From the NCBI GenBank assembly GCA_015183035.1, contig JACZZP010000002.1, positions 2,046,001 to 2,110,000 of the forward strand: a stretch of DNA of 64,000 nucleotides, written 5' to 3'. The stretch comes from Meloidogyne chitwoodi. Lineage: Eukaryota; Nematoda; Chromadorea; Rhabditida; Meloidogynidae. Within the stretch, counting starts at the first letter, position 1. Every line of letters begins with the position of its first letter. The notes below the pieces were generated by a model. It saw nothing but the letters and a program-made list of their open reading frames with translations. It did no database searches and was not told the origin of the DNA. This document shows positions 23,429 through 36,558 of this stretch, one piece after another. Both the position numbers and the translations under genes were made by a program.

Positions 23429-24473
23429 TTTTATTATTCTTTTAAAAAATACTGAAAAATTATAAAAAATAAAATATTAAAATAATATAAGATAATTTAA
23501 AATTAATATTTTGCTGATTAAATTGTTTATAAATTAAAAAAAATAAATAAGATTCAACAATAATTAAAAAAGTCACTCAATTTGTTTATTTATTTTTAGC
23601 CTTAATTCTATAAAAATAATAATTTTAAACAATCAATTTATTTTTCTAATTATGGAAAGTTAGAAAATATAAATGAATTAGTAGCAATTGTGCAAATTTA
23701 TTAAGTAAATAAAAAATAATTTAAATTTTTTTAAATTAAAATTTTTAAAAATAATTAAATTTTTTATTAAAAAAAAGTCACATTTTTTAATTATTTTATT
23801 AAATAAAATACGAATATTTTTTTAAAAAAGTAGAAAAGGACATTTTCTTTATAATGAAGTTTTTTACGTTATTTTCACTTGATTAATTTTAAGAAAATAA
23901 ATTAATTATTTAATTGGGTAAGAATTAAAAAAATAAATTTGAATGATTAAAAGAGACAAATTGTTTGATTTATTTTAATAAAAGTCAAAACGATTGACGC
24001 AAATGGTGTTTTTAACAAAAAATAAAAAATATTTAGGTAATTGAGAAAAAATATTTTTCATTAATTAAAAAAAATTTTAATTTTTTAATAAAATTAAAAA
24101 AAAATAAAAATAATAGTAAATAATAATAATTTTTCAAATAATTTTTTTTTAATTTAAAAACAAATTAATTAATTATAACCGTTTTTAAAAATTAATTTAA
24201 ATAATTTTTCCTTATTAAAAATTAAAGAAAATTTTTTTAAATAAATAAAAATATATAAACAATTATTTTGATATTAATTAGATGTATTTATATGTCAATA
24301 AATGCTTATTTCGTGAATTAAATAAATCAAGATAAAATTAATTAATTTAATTTAAATCCTTTTAGGATAAATAATTTATTTATTTAACTGTTCATTAAAT
24401 CTAAAAATTAATTTTATTTTATTCAAATTTCAATATAAATTGATTTTATTTATTCAAGTCACACTATATATAA
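23429..24473. other. AT-rich intergenic DNA
   Basis: No exon or structured RNA is apparent. It should contain the promoter of the minus-strand gene ending at 23428 and the downstream flank of the gene at 24683-25725. Confidence 0.5.
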
Positions 24474-24544
24474 CAGTGTTTGCGTGACCGGCCTTTTCCC
24501 GGTCATATTTTGGTCATGACCGAAACCCTGTCACGAAAACACTG
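24474..24544. mobile_element. Miniature hAT-type element, 71 bp, 8-bp TSD
   Basis: Ends are CAGTGTTTGCGTGAC and, inverted, CAGTGTTTTCGTGAC. ATATATAA is duplicated at 24466-24473 and 24545-24552. The interior (GACCGG and CCGGTC motifs) is self-complementary, so the whole unit is close to a hairpin. At 71 bp it is very short for a mobile unit. Confidence 0.75.
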
Positions 24545-24682
24545 ATATATAAAAAAGAAAAATAAACCAAAAAAATAAATTTAATTGGAAATATATCCTA
24601 TTTATTTTTAAATTAAAATATAAATAATTTTTCAATTTATATTTTAATTTAAATAAATTATTAAATTTTATTAAATTTTAAT

Positions 24683-25725
24683 TTAACGTTTTAAAGGTCG
24701 AATGATTGGTTTTACTTCTTTATCATCATCTCCCTCTGCTGAATATGGAGGTATTGATATTCTAGGCATAGAATCTTGAGATTGAGCTGTTTAAAATAAA
24801 TATATAAAAATAAATTAAATTAACTATTTTGTCTCATATTTGCTTGTATTTGCCGTTGTGGCTTAAAATTATCATTTGGACCCATTTCAATAACATCTAG
24901 TCTTCTTTCAGAACCAAAATCTATTATAAAATTTTATTATTTTTTAGCAAAATAATTTAAAAATTATAATAATTTAATTAATTACTAGATCCATAACCAC
25001 CCATAACATCGCCAGTATCCATCATACCTCCAGGCTGCATTCCAAGATTCATCATAGGGCCTTGACCACCATTATTACCCATTCCACATCCCATACCTTA
25101 AAATAAAATGTTTTTTTTTAATTTTTATAAATTCTTATTTACCTCCTCCCATGTTTGAATCCATGGGACTCATACCACCAGACATTTGACTTCCCATACC
25201 TTAAATTTATTTTTTATAAAATAATAATAATTAAAAAATATATTAATTAATTAATATTACCATAATATCCACCATTGCCCATATTATTATTAAAATTAAA
25301 ATTAGTAGAAGATGATCTTCCAGGTGACATACTTCTCCCTGTACTTCCAGTCCCCCCATTTAATATATTATCAAGATTAAATCCAGGATATAAATCACCA
25401 TCATCATCATCTCCAGGAATAATTTTTTTCGGTCCTCTATTCATCTTTGTACCCATTCCTATTTTTTAAAATTTAATAAATTTAATTTTTCCTTTTTTTT
25501 TATTTTTTTTTTAAATTTTGCTTATTTTTCATGTGGAAAAAAATAGAAATTTTGAAAATAAATAAATAATACCTCCATTTTGTCCATTCATCATATTATT
25601 CATTCCTAAACGGATTAATTAAATTATTTATATTTTTTAAAATTATTTTTACCATCCATTTGAGCAACAATTAAATAAATATTACCAAAAATAAATAAAT
25701 TAAAAATAATTAATATAAATTCCAT
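24683..25725 (-). CDS. Secreted Gly/Met-rich low-complexity protein
   Basis: Seven exons, all joined in phase 1: 25725-25653, 25606-25574, 25458-25261, 25199-25143, 25096-24986, 24920-24825 and 24786-24683. The product has 223 residues. A signal peptide (ILIIFNLFIFGNIYLIVAQ) is followed by repeats rich in G, M, N and S (GMNNMMNGQNG, GMGSQMSGGMSP, GMGCGMGNNGGQGP). A DDDDGD acidic patch lies near residue 50, and the C-terminal region is acidic to basic (EGDDDKEVKPIIRPLKR). Exons 2-5 have symmetrical phases and begin with a GM codon pair at the junction, as if a Gly-Met exon had been duplicated. No known domain is seen. A matrix, cuticle or gland-secreted product is possible but unproven. Confidence 0.62.
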
Positions 25726-27290
25726 TATTTCTTAAAAAATAAAAATTATTTATTTAAAAAATGAGACCAATTTAAATAAAATAAATATTTTTAAAAATAA
25801 TTAAATAAATTTTATTTATTTTATACAATTAAAGAAAACAATAAAATATATTAACAAAAATGAAATTAATTTTTATTGTTTAATATAATAACAAAAAATA
25901 TTATTTTTGGAAACTTTTCCTACTTGAAAACAACAAATACCTATCCTGTCCTTCCTTTTTTCTTTTTTTCTTCTATTCTTATATTTTTCAAACAAATAAA
26001 ATTTTATTAAAAATATTTTTATTGTTTATTTTTTTTGAATTAAATAATTAATTTATAAATTAAATTATATATTTTTTATTTAAAAAATATTTTTATAATA
26101 AAAAATGGTAACTTTCACTTCTTAGAACATACTGGCTGACTGAGACTTTAAAATAAAATTTAATATTTATTATTATAAAAAATACATTAATTAAATTAAT
26201 TAAATATCCTCTAATTCTCTCTCTCTCTCATAGTAATCTGATTTAGGTTAAATTGATGGCTTAGTAAATAAATTATTTACCACTAATATTTTCACAAATA
26301 TTTATCCAGAAAGTCTTTAATTAGCTAAATTCATTATAAATTATATTTTTTTATTTATTATCTTCACTTTCTAAATATTGAACAAATTATATTTATATGT
26401 CCAATTTTGAAACGTATTTCCAAAGAGTATTTCTGCTTTACTATTACGTTGACAAATTAAGGACAATTTTAACTAAATTTTTTGATTAAATTCGTAATTC
26501 TTATTTTTTTATAAATTAATATTTAAAATATAAAAGTCAAAAACAATTGTCTTCTGATTTGAGAAGATTCGAGGCAGTCTTGAGATTGTAAAATAAATAT
26601 ATTATTAAATAAGCTAATACCTTAACAAATTATTTTTCATTTAATAGCACTATTTGAGAGGAAAGAAGTTAAAGAAAAATAAAATAATTTTTTTCTTGTA
26701 ATACTGAGTTTTTTAATATTTATTCAAAAGTGTTTTAATAAATTTAAGAAAACTATATAATTGTTTTAAATATTTAATAATTAAAAAATGATTAATAATG
26801 CTTTCATTTAAATATTAATAAAGAGAATTATAACCCAATAAATGACCTAAAGTTTAAAAATAAATAATAAAATTATATTTATTTTAAAAAATTAAAATTT
26901 TGCCTAAATTTATTAAAATAATGGAATAACAAAAAATATTTTAAAAATGAATATATTTTATTAACTTTTAATATTATTGACAATTTGATGTCATCTGTTA
27001 AATTAAAAAATATTTTCATAATAAAAAATAAATAAATTTATTTTTTATTTTATTTACATATAAAGCATAGTTATTGTTTTTATTTTAAATAAAAGAAATA
27101 AATAAATAAGGAATTAAATTTATTAAGAATTCTTTTAAGAGAAAAAATTAAAAAAAAATTTATTTAAATATTGATGTAATAAAATTTATATTTTTTATAA
27201 AAATAATTTTGGTTAAAATATTTAATATATAAATAGATGTTAAATTTATTAAATTAAATTAAAAATAAATTAAAAATTAAATTAAAAATT
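25726..27290. other. AT-rich intergenic DNA between divergent genes
   Basis: Upstream regions of the minus-strand gene ending at 25725 and of the plus-strand gene at 27291 lie here. A CT-rich microsatellite is present at 26214-26229. I see no further exons. Confidence 0.5.
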
Positions 27291-27537
27291 ATGTCATCTC
27301 AAAAAGTTGTTTTTATGTTTATTGCTACATTTGTGATGGTTGTTACTTTCTTTGCTACTGAAGGAATTGCTGAGGTTTAAATTTTATAATATTAAGTAGA
27401 AATTACTTTCACTATTTATTTGTAATTAAATTTAGAAGAAAATTAATTTTAATACCTAATTTATTTATTAGTCTTGTTGGCAATGCATAGCAAGTTTTTG
27501 CGGACCTCAATGTAAAGCAGAGGTGTGCGGAAATTAA
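27291..27537 (+). CDS. Small secreted cysteine-rich peptide
   Basis: Exons 27291-27374 and 27472-27537 join in phase 0 and give 49 residues. A signal peptide core (FMFIATFVMVVTFFATEGIA) covers most of exon 1. The predicted mature peptide, SCWQCIASFCGPQCKAEVCG plus one Asn, has five cysteines in about 21 residues. The odd number suggests dimerisation or a missing sixth cysteine. Repetitive TTTCGATTTTCGAA-type DNA begins about 30 bp after the stop and may have truncated the gene. Function unknown; a secreted ligand, antimicrobial or effector-like role are all possible. Confidence 0.5.
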
Positions 27538-27969
27538 ATTATTGACTACTTACGAACAGAGCTGTCTCGAAATTTCGATTTTGACTTTCTAGGTTTTTTC
27601 TTTTGATTTCGAAAATTTTCAAATTTTCGACCGATTTTCGATATTTTTCAAATGTACTTTCGATAAAAATTTTTAAAGTTTTTTAATTTTTTAGTGAAAA
27701 ATTCAAGAATTTTCCTGATCTGAGAATATTCTTTAACAGGTCAAATTCTAGAGCTAAAGCTAATAGTCCCATTATACAATATATTTAATTGTTATATTTT
27801 TAGTTTTCAAGTGTAGCTTGTTAGAACGATTTTACAAACTTTGAAACAAAAATTTAATATTTATCTTAATAAAAAATGGCAGGTGTAAAATTAAAATTAA
27901 ATATAAAATTATAAGGCAGTAAATAAAAAAATATTAAAAAAAACCGGGAAATTAATTATAATAATATAT
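27538..27969. other. Intergenic DNA with degenerate TTTCGA-rich repeat
   Basis: About 27565-27680 holds self-complementary TTTCGATTTTC, TTCGAAA and TTTCGACC motifs resembling the sequence at 22085-22205 inside the nested hAT-type element. It is probably a decayed fragment of that family. No gene seen. Confidence 0.45.
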
Positions 27970-30900
27970 TTAATGGCCATAAGTAGTGTAATATTCACGT
28001 CTATGATGAGCACCTCCAGAACCTCTACCATCACCTCCAGTTGATGAAGCAGAAGCATAATAACCACCACCACCACCTACTCCACTCTCTCCTCCTCTTA
28101 CTCCTCCACCAGCAGATGAATAAAATTCACCAGAACGATTTTGAGTAAAAGCATTAGATCTATCACCACTATGTTCTTCATAAACTGTTTCTCCGCCAAC
28201 TAATTGTTCTTCCATTCTTGTTACCTTAAATATTAATTAAAAAATAATATTAAATTATTAAAAAAAATAATAAAATCACTTCAGTTGTCACTCGTCTCTC
28301 AACTTCCTCACGTACTGTGTATTCACTGCTTGCCAAAGAACCAAGATCCTTTGAATTAATTTAATTGAATTTTTTTAAAATTATTTTATTTATAAATTAA
28401 AATATTTTTTATAAATTAAAGTAAAATAAATTAATTTAAACATATTTTTAAATATTAAAAAAACTTCGTCAAGTTTAGCTCTAGGTATAGTAAGTGGTCC
28501 ATAAAGTGATTCTTGACTAGATGCTGCAGGTTGGCGGAAACAATGTAAACGAGAACAAAGATAAAGACAACAACTTTTTAATTAATTAATAAAAAATATT
28601 TTTTTTAAAATTACCAAAGTGTTAAAAGTAAAAATAAAATTGCCAAAATAAGGAAAATTATAAAAGGAATTTTTGATGCTAATCCACTTTGTTCTAAAGT
28701 ACCAACTATTGGTGCTAAATAACATGTACATTCCTAAAGAAAAAATATATTTAATTTAAATAAAAATAATATCAATATTCTAATTTTTTAAAAATTATTT
28801 AAAGGCTAAAAAAAACATTGACAGAAAATTTTAAAAATATTTTTGCTTTTTAAAATTAAAATTTAGAATGGGTGTCGGCTCTAGAAGCTTAGAATTGTAA
28901 AATAAAATTATATTAATAAATTGAATTAAAAAATATTTAAAAATAAAAGAATCAGAAATTAAAAATTGAATTCTCTCTAAATACCGTAGTTGCATTGGGA
29001 GAATAAACTTAACAAAGGGAAGGCATTAATTAATTTATAGGGGGAAGATAAATAATTAAAGTATGGACTTTATTTAAATTAATTAATAAAACTTTTTTAA
29101 AATTTATTTAATTTACTCTAACCGTATTATTTGAGGTATCAAGTGTTTCATTACAAATAACATTTTGCCAATCATTTGAAGTAACATTTGCATCAATAAA
29201 ACCAGGCGGACAACTTTAAATAAATTTTAAAAATAATTTTAAAATTTATTTATTTAAACTAAAATACCTGCAAGAATATCCAAAAGTAGAATTTTCACAA
29301 TCTTTACAATTTGTAATTTTAACAGCACAAACATTATAAGGATTTAAATATAATCCACTATTTCCAACTTGATGATCATTTGATGTGTCTATCCAATTAA
29401 TTAAAGAATTAAATGCTCCAAGTGGATTTGGTAATGAATTATGAAGAAAATAGAATGTTGTATTAAAAAGTAAACCTTTAAAAAAATAATAATTTTTTTT
29501 TTATTTTAAAATATAATTATTAAGAGTCCGTTATATTATAAATTAGCACAAAACTTTTGGGCCACACCTCAGAACACAGACACTTTCATTCAAAAAATAA
29601 ATAATTAGTTTACCCTTCTTTCAAAAGGGTCAACTACTAAAATATTTTTTTTAATTTTTAGAATGGTGGTAATTTTATATTTAAGTGACGGACTTTAAAT
29701 TTGAGGTCAGAAGCCGAGGTTTTGGTCTACCATATTATAAAAAATAAAAATATTTTTTTTAAATTAAAGAGGAAGATCTAAAAAACATGTAAAATATAAT
29801 ATTGTTTCAATATATCTCAGTGTCCTTATAATGAGATTATTTTATTAATTAATATAATTTTATTTAATTTATTTACTTCAATATAATAATTTATTTAAAT
29901 TTTTTGTAAAAATAATCTGACATAATTATTTAAAAAATATTTTAAAATATTTAAAATTAAATTAAAAATAAATTAAATAATATACCATTTCCTTCACTAG
30001 GAGGACAACCCAAACCCATAACTTGAGTAGTTATTAATGATTTACTAAAAGGTATTTGCCCAAAACTTGTAGCAATTCCACCATTAAATGAATCAACATA
30101 TTCCCTTAAAAATATAAATTTAATTAATTTAAATAATTTATTAAATACTTGTATAATTCATCTGAAGAATTGGAAAATGTAGAATTGCAAAAAAGAGGAT
30201 TATGATATTTTCTGATAACCCAAATTGGCCAAGTATATGCATCAACCTAATTTTTAAAAATATTTTTTTTTTAATTAAATTAAATTTGAAAAAATTAAAA
30301 AAAAAATTTTATTTCACCGGATAGCATTTTTCATTAGGCCCAGCACGTTTCTGACCTTCTGGGCAATCACAAACATTTCCAATACAAATTTCACCTAATT
30401 CAGAACGACAAATCTTTAAGTTTAAAATTTATTATTTTAATATATTTTATTTACTTGTCCCCCACAAGTTGTGGGTGGAATTGGGAAAGGAATGCAAACA
30501 CGACCAGGCAATTTCCCACTATCATTTGATTTGTCAAAAAATCCAGAATTGCCTAAATAAAATTAAAAAATATATTTTATTAAAAATAATTAATTAATAC
30601 AATGACAAGTATAGCCAGAAGACAAAGGAACACAAGTAGCATTTTGGTCACAATCTGAAGGAACAGGACAACCTATTTGACTTGAAGGCTTCTAAAAATT
30701 AAATTAATTATTAAATTAATTCTTTCCAATTTTTAAAAAAAAATAAAACAAAACAAACATTTGGTTGACAATTAGGATGTGTATTATTTGAATTATACAA
30801 AGCATCTATATCTGTATATCCTGGCTTACAAGCACAATAAAAAGCATCGACAGTGTTTATACAATTAGTATTTGGAGGACAACTAATTTTAAAAAATAAA

Positions 30901-33900
30901 TTAATTTTTAGAAAAATTTATATATTTTACGGATTAGTATCACATTCATTAATTTTTTGTTGACAAACAATTCCTTTTTGATGTTGAGGATTGGGAGATA
31001 AATCAACAAAACCTTGCTTACAACGACACTCATAACTTTAAATAAATAAATTATTAATTTATTTTTATTAATAAAAATATTTTAATTTATTTTTATTAAA
31101 AAAATATTTTAATTATTTTTACTAATAAAAATAATATTTAATTATAATCTATATTTTACCTCAAATCAGTGTCTGTACAAATTGCATTTGGAGAACAACG
31201 TGAATTACCATCTAAACATCTTGGCGGTTTAACACAAACACGTCCAGCTTTATAAATCTTTTAAACAAAAAGAATTAATTTAAAAATATTATTTTTCTAT
31301 TTTAATATAAAATAATAAAGATTATTATTAAATTAATTATTATTTTTTAAATTTTATTTTAGTATTTGCCTATATTAATTTTTTTAAAGATATTTAAAAA
31401 ATTAATTTAATTAAATTTAAAAACCTTATCAGAACTTTGATCAATAAATCCATTAAAACAAACACAATAATAACTATCATCTGTATCATAACAATGAGCA
31501 TTTATATTGCAATCATTGTCTTCTTTACGCAGACATTCATTGCGCACTTTTTATTTAAATAATAATATTTTTTTTTTTAAAATTAAAAATATTTTTAATT
31601 TAATTATTTTAAATAATTAACTCACAACATATCCCAGTTATTGGATGTCGTTTTTCACCGGCCGTACACTGGCAAGTGTATTCTGCGCTCAGCGAGTAGG
31701 TTATTGGAGATTCTTAAATATATTAAATTTAATTTAAAAAATAATTAATTAATTAAAAATTAAAAAATAATTTACTAGTAACATAAGTTTGTTCATTATT
31801 CTTTTTATGTCGTTTATATGTTTGTTCAACTTCGGCAGCAGCTACTTGTTGTTGATTAGGCAAACATCTTTCTCTTTTACGTAAATCACAAGAATAAACA
31901 TCTAAAGGATCACATTCACCAGATAAAAGACATTTTCCTTTAAAAATAATTTTTATAATAATTTAAATCCAAAAATTAATTAATAAGAATTAAGAGAGAA
32001 TAATTTGTTTAATTTTAATAAATTAACCAGTTCTTGGATTTAATATTTTTCCACCATAACAGGGAGGTGCTGGTGGCATTAGAGTAGATTTAGAGGAAAT
32101 ACATATTCCTGAATGAGATTCACATAAAAATCCTGTTGGACAAACACAACGATAATTTCCAAGAGGAGTACGTCTACATATCTTTTTAATTTTTGTTTTT
32201 TTAATTAATATAAATATTTTTTAATTGAATTATTAATTAATTAGATATTTTATTAATTAATTAAAAAATTATTTAAATTAAATTTTTTTAAATTAATTAA
32301 AAAAGTTACTTCAGGATTTGGACATGTAGTAGATACTTCTGGATTACAAATATCACCACCACAGATTTTTGTTTTTGGATGTGCTGGAAAATCATTTGGA
32401 CATTGACATGTGGGTCTTTAAAATAATATTTTTTTAATTATTTTGAGAATTAAATTAATTAATAAATTAAAAAAACTTACTGTCCTTCGACAATTTGACA
32501 AATTTGTCCCAAAGTTCTATCACAACCTTCTTGAGTATCTGGACTACATAATCCATTAGGAGGATATGGTATATGTGGAGGGGTTGGACATGCCAATTTT
32601 TGAACAAGAGAACGTAAACGAGTATTTAAATCTTTAAATCCTTCTACTAAAAACCATCTAAAAAATTAAAAAAAAAATATAATTTAAAATTTTTTTAATG
32701 TTTTTTACCTATTAGATGAACCAGCAATTAATTCTAATTCAGTAGGAGAAACATGATCAGTAACTCCAATCGCAAAAATATTTATTTGATAATTTCTAGC
32801 AGTTTTAGCTGGCTGGGTAACATTATCTTTAAATAAAAATTTAAAATAATTTTATTTAATTTTATTTTAATATGCCTTGGCTTCTTCCATCAGTAATAAT
32901 AACAGCTACTCGATTAGCACCCTCAGAAAGGGGTCGAACTCCGCGGCGATCAGAAAAACCCTCATTAACCATATGTTCGATGGCTGCACCAGTTCTATTT
33001 TATATTAAAGTTGTATTATTTAATTAGATTAAAAAAATAAACTTAAATTTTACAAAATTATAAAAATAAACTTGTAATTACTAAAATAAACTTTAATTTT
33101 CAAAATTACAAAAATAAACTTGAAATTACAAAATAAACTTTAATTTTCAAAATTACAAAAATAAACTTGAAATTACAAAATAAACTTTAATTTTCAAAAT
33201 TACAAAAATAAACTTGAAATTACAAAATAAACTTTAATTTTCAAAATTACAAAAATAAACTTGTAATTACAAAAATAAACTTAAAATCACAAAAATAAAC
33301 TTTACTATATATAAATAAAACTAATTTAAAAACTTGCCTTGTTAGTCCAGTCAAATATTTAATATTATCAACTGCTGTAAGCAAGGATTGTTTATCAGAA
33401 TATTGATTAAGACCAAATTCATGTCTAACTTGATCAGAATATTGAATTAAACCAACCTTAATTTTATTTTTAAATTTTTTCAAAATTAGTAAATTACTCT
33501 AGTATTGTCTAGTCCAATATCAAATAATTCAATAAATTCTTTAATAAATCGCAAAACTTCATTACGAAAAACCTAAAGAAAAAATTTTTTTAATTTAATT
33601 TTAATTATTAAATTTATAAAATTCGTACTTGTGAACCAATAGATCCTGAACCATCAATTAAGAAAATTAAATCAGTTTTTTGTTTTGGGCAACTAGTTTG
33701 AACTTTAAAAAAATAATTAATTAAATTTAAAAAAAAATTAAAATCTCACTCAACCTGTACAAACTCTTCCAGGAAGTAAATGAGCAGATACAGAAACATC
33801 AATATAACCATTAAAGCATTGACAAGTATAACTTTGGGGTGTATCTATACAATCTGCATTCTCATCGCAAGTGTTTAGAGAACGTTCAGCACATTCATTG

Positions 33901-36558
33901 CTTGCTTTATTAATTTTTTAAAAAATTATTTATAATTAAAAAAATTGTTTTTCTTTTAAAAAATTTATTTCTCTTACAATTTACACATCTTCTTCCAGGT
34001 TTTAATCCAAATTGATGGGAAACATCAGTATATCCATTATTACACTCACATTCATATCCATCTTTATTATCAGCACATTTAGCATATGGTGAACATTCAT
34101 GACGATCAACACATTCATTTGTTACTTTAAAAAATAAATTTTTTTTTAACTTTTTAAAAAAACCTACATTCTTTACATTCACGTCCAGGAGTAACTGGAT
34201 CAACATCAAAAAATCCTGGTTTGCATTGGCAAGTATATGAACCTAAAACATTTATACATTGTGCATTTTTATCACATTCTGGATCAACCTTAATAATATT
34301 TTTAATTTTATTTAAATATTTTTTTTAATTATAATATAACTTGACATGCAGCAGTAAGTTGGCAATGTCCACCAACTAAGATAGAGCCTTCTGCACATTT
34401 GCAATAATTATCAATACAAACCTTTGATTTAAATTAAAAAAAATATTTTTAAAATAAAATTTAATCATTTTTAAATTTAATTCAGTAAATAAAATTATTA
34501 TTTTTTGGTAAGACCTATAAAAATTTCAAATAAATAAACTTATCATTTTAAATATTTAATAATTCTCCATTTTTCAAAATTAATTAATTTTTTACCTGTC
34601 CATTTGGACAATGTTTAGCATTATTACATTGTTCAATATTTGTAATATAATGTTGTTCTTCTTGTATTGCTTTATTACATGTACGACCTGGGTATTTTGC
34701 AACATTTGCAGAAGCATCAATATATCCCTTTTTACATTCACAAGTATAACTTTAAAAAAAAAATTAAATATTTTAATTAAATTAATATTTCATTTTAATA
34801 AAATTTTTAATTCTAGTAATTTTAAAAAAGAAAAAAAACTTAAAAAAAATAAAATAAAAATAATTTAGTGTTACTAATTCAATTATTCAAATAAAATTTA
34901 AAAAAAAATCCCTTAAATCCTAAACCTTCTTTTTAATTTACAATTTACCCCAAATTTAAGAGAATTAGAAGAAAAATTAAAAAAAATCCAACTCTATTAT
35001 TAAATATTTAAAATCTAAAATAACCCTTCTTTAGCATCTGTACATATTGCATTTTCACTACAATCATTTTTTTGTTTGTCTTCACATTCATTTACTGTTT
35101 GTACACATTTACGACCAGGAAGTTGTCCATAAGTTTCGGATATGTCAGAATATCCTGGATGACAATGACATTCATAACTTCCACTTGTATCTGCACATGC
35201 AGCATTTGAGTCACAATCAACACCTTTTTAAATATTTTATTTTAATTAATTTTTAGTAGACTCTAATTATAAGGACATCCCTTATACTGACAAATAGATT
35301 TATTTTATAGTTCATTTTAAGAATAAAAGTAATTTTAGAACAGTTAAATAAAAGTCCTAATTAACCAAAGTATCCTTTATCTGATTTCCTTATTTTGCTA
35401 AGAAAATTGGGCAGTGAAGAAACAGTACAAAAACTTGCAAGAAAATACAAAAATACAAAAGAAGATTTATTTATTTTTCTTGTATTTTTGTATTTTCTTG
35501 CAAGTTTTTGTACTGTTTCTTCACTGACCAATTTTTCGACAGATGTCCTTATAACGAGATTTTAAAAATTATTTAAAATTAGGAACTTTAATTTATTTTA
35601 AATTAAAATTATAATTTAATTTACCATAAGTATGAGGACTTTGACATTCATTTTGTTCTCTTTTACATACACTTCCTGTTTTACCCCTTTTTGGTGATAT
35701 ATCAGCAAAACCAGGTTTACAATTACAAGAATATCCCTCTGGCTTTAATAATAAATTTATTTTTTAATTTTTTAATTTTTAAAAAATAACTAAATCAGTG
35801 CAAATAGCATCAGGAGAACATTCATTAAGTTTAGGGTCATTACATTCATCTATTACAAGACAACGGCCATCTGGCAATCTAGAATAACTGTTAGCACAAG
35901 TACATTTATATACACCATCAAGAAATGAACAAACCTGAAATTAATTAAAATTTAAAAAGAAAAATGATAATAATAATAATATTTGCTTTGAACATTTTAA
36001 TATTTTTATTTTAATTACTCTATCAATAATTCCCCATATATCTATATTTATTTAAATATTTAGTTAAGTATAAATTAAAAATTAAAGAAAAGACTAAATA
36101 AAAATAAGAGTAAATCTTCTGAAATTTTTTAATTTTTTTTCCACATTATTTTTGATAGAAAGTTGTAAGGGAACTTTCAGTAACAAAATACAATTATTTT
36201 TTAAATATTTTTTTTAATAATTTTTATTTGTAAATTAACCAAAAAATAAATAAATTTAAATAAATTAAAAAAATAATTTAAATAAATTTAAAAAAAAAAT
36301 AATTTAAATAAAATAAAAAAAAATAATTACTTCATGTTTTTGTCTACTACAACCTAAAGGATCATTAACATCACATTCTCCAGGTGCCATATATGCTAAA
36401 ATTGCTAAAATTAAAAAAATAAAAATTCTTTAAAAATTTAATTTTTTTTCTTTACTTTGCCTTTCAGTAAATACATAATCAAATAGAAAAATTAATAAAA
36501 TAATTAATTTAATTAAAGAAGAGTTAAACCATTGTTGAGGCCATCCCTTTTGAGGCAT
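27970..36558 (-). CDS. mup-4: MUP-4/MUA-3-like EGF-vWA transmembrane adhesion protein
   Basis: I can join 35 exons in frame, giving about 1,430 residues. Exon 1 (start 36558) encodes a signal peptide (LIILLIFLFDYVFT). The N-terminal third (about 33770-36400) is a series of EGF-like repeats. A von Willebrand A domain spans about 32710-33703 with MIDAS motif DGSGSIGSQ and the later ITDGRSQ. More cysteine-rich and EGF repeats follow (about 30310-32690), then a region in the position of the family's SEA-like domain (about 29220-30250), a membrane segment (IPFIIFLILAILFLLLTL, exon about 28623-28737), a cysteine-rich juxtamembrane stretch and a Gly/Ser/Tyr-rich cytoplasmic tail. In C. elegans MUP-4 and MUA-3 link epidermis to cuticle at hemidesmosomes. 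MUP-4 is longer (about 2,100 residues); this one may have fewer EGF repeats. Two introns in the vWA region use GC donors (33337-33336, 32875-32874). The symbol is by architecture; mua-3 cannot be excluded. Confidence 0.78.
33065..33300. repeat. 47-bp intronic tandem repeat
   Basis: AATAAACTTGAAATTACAAA-type units start at about 33065, 33113, 33160, 33207 and 33254 within the intron between two vWA exons. The unit alternates ACAAAATAAAC and TTTTCAAAATTAC. Confidence 0.8.
35262..35559. mobile_element. Intronic foldback MITE
   Basis: A perfect inverted repeat with 47-bp arms (35412-35458 and 35480-35526) and a 21-bp loop lies in an intron of the MUP-4-like gene. Outer ends TCTAATTATAAGGACATC and, inverted, TCTCGTTATAAGGACATC form terminal repeats at about 35262 and 35559. 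The target duplication is unclear. Similar TTATAAGG/A-ACAC ends occur near 29820, 40470 and 62071-62130. Confidence 0.65.

Noticed and set aside
29520..29710. Possible MITE in an intron of the MUP-4-like gene with AGTCCGT ends
   Set aside because: Only 7 bp pair convincingly and no target duplication is visible.
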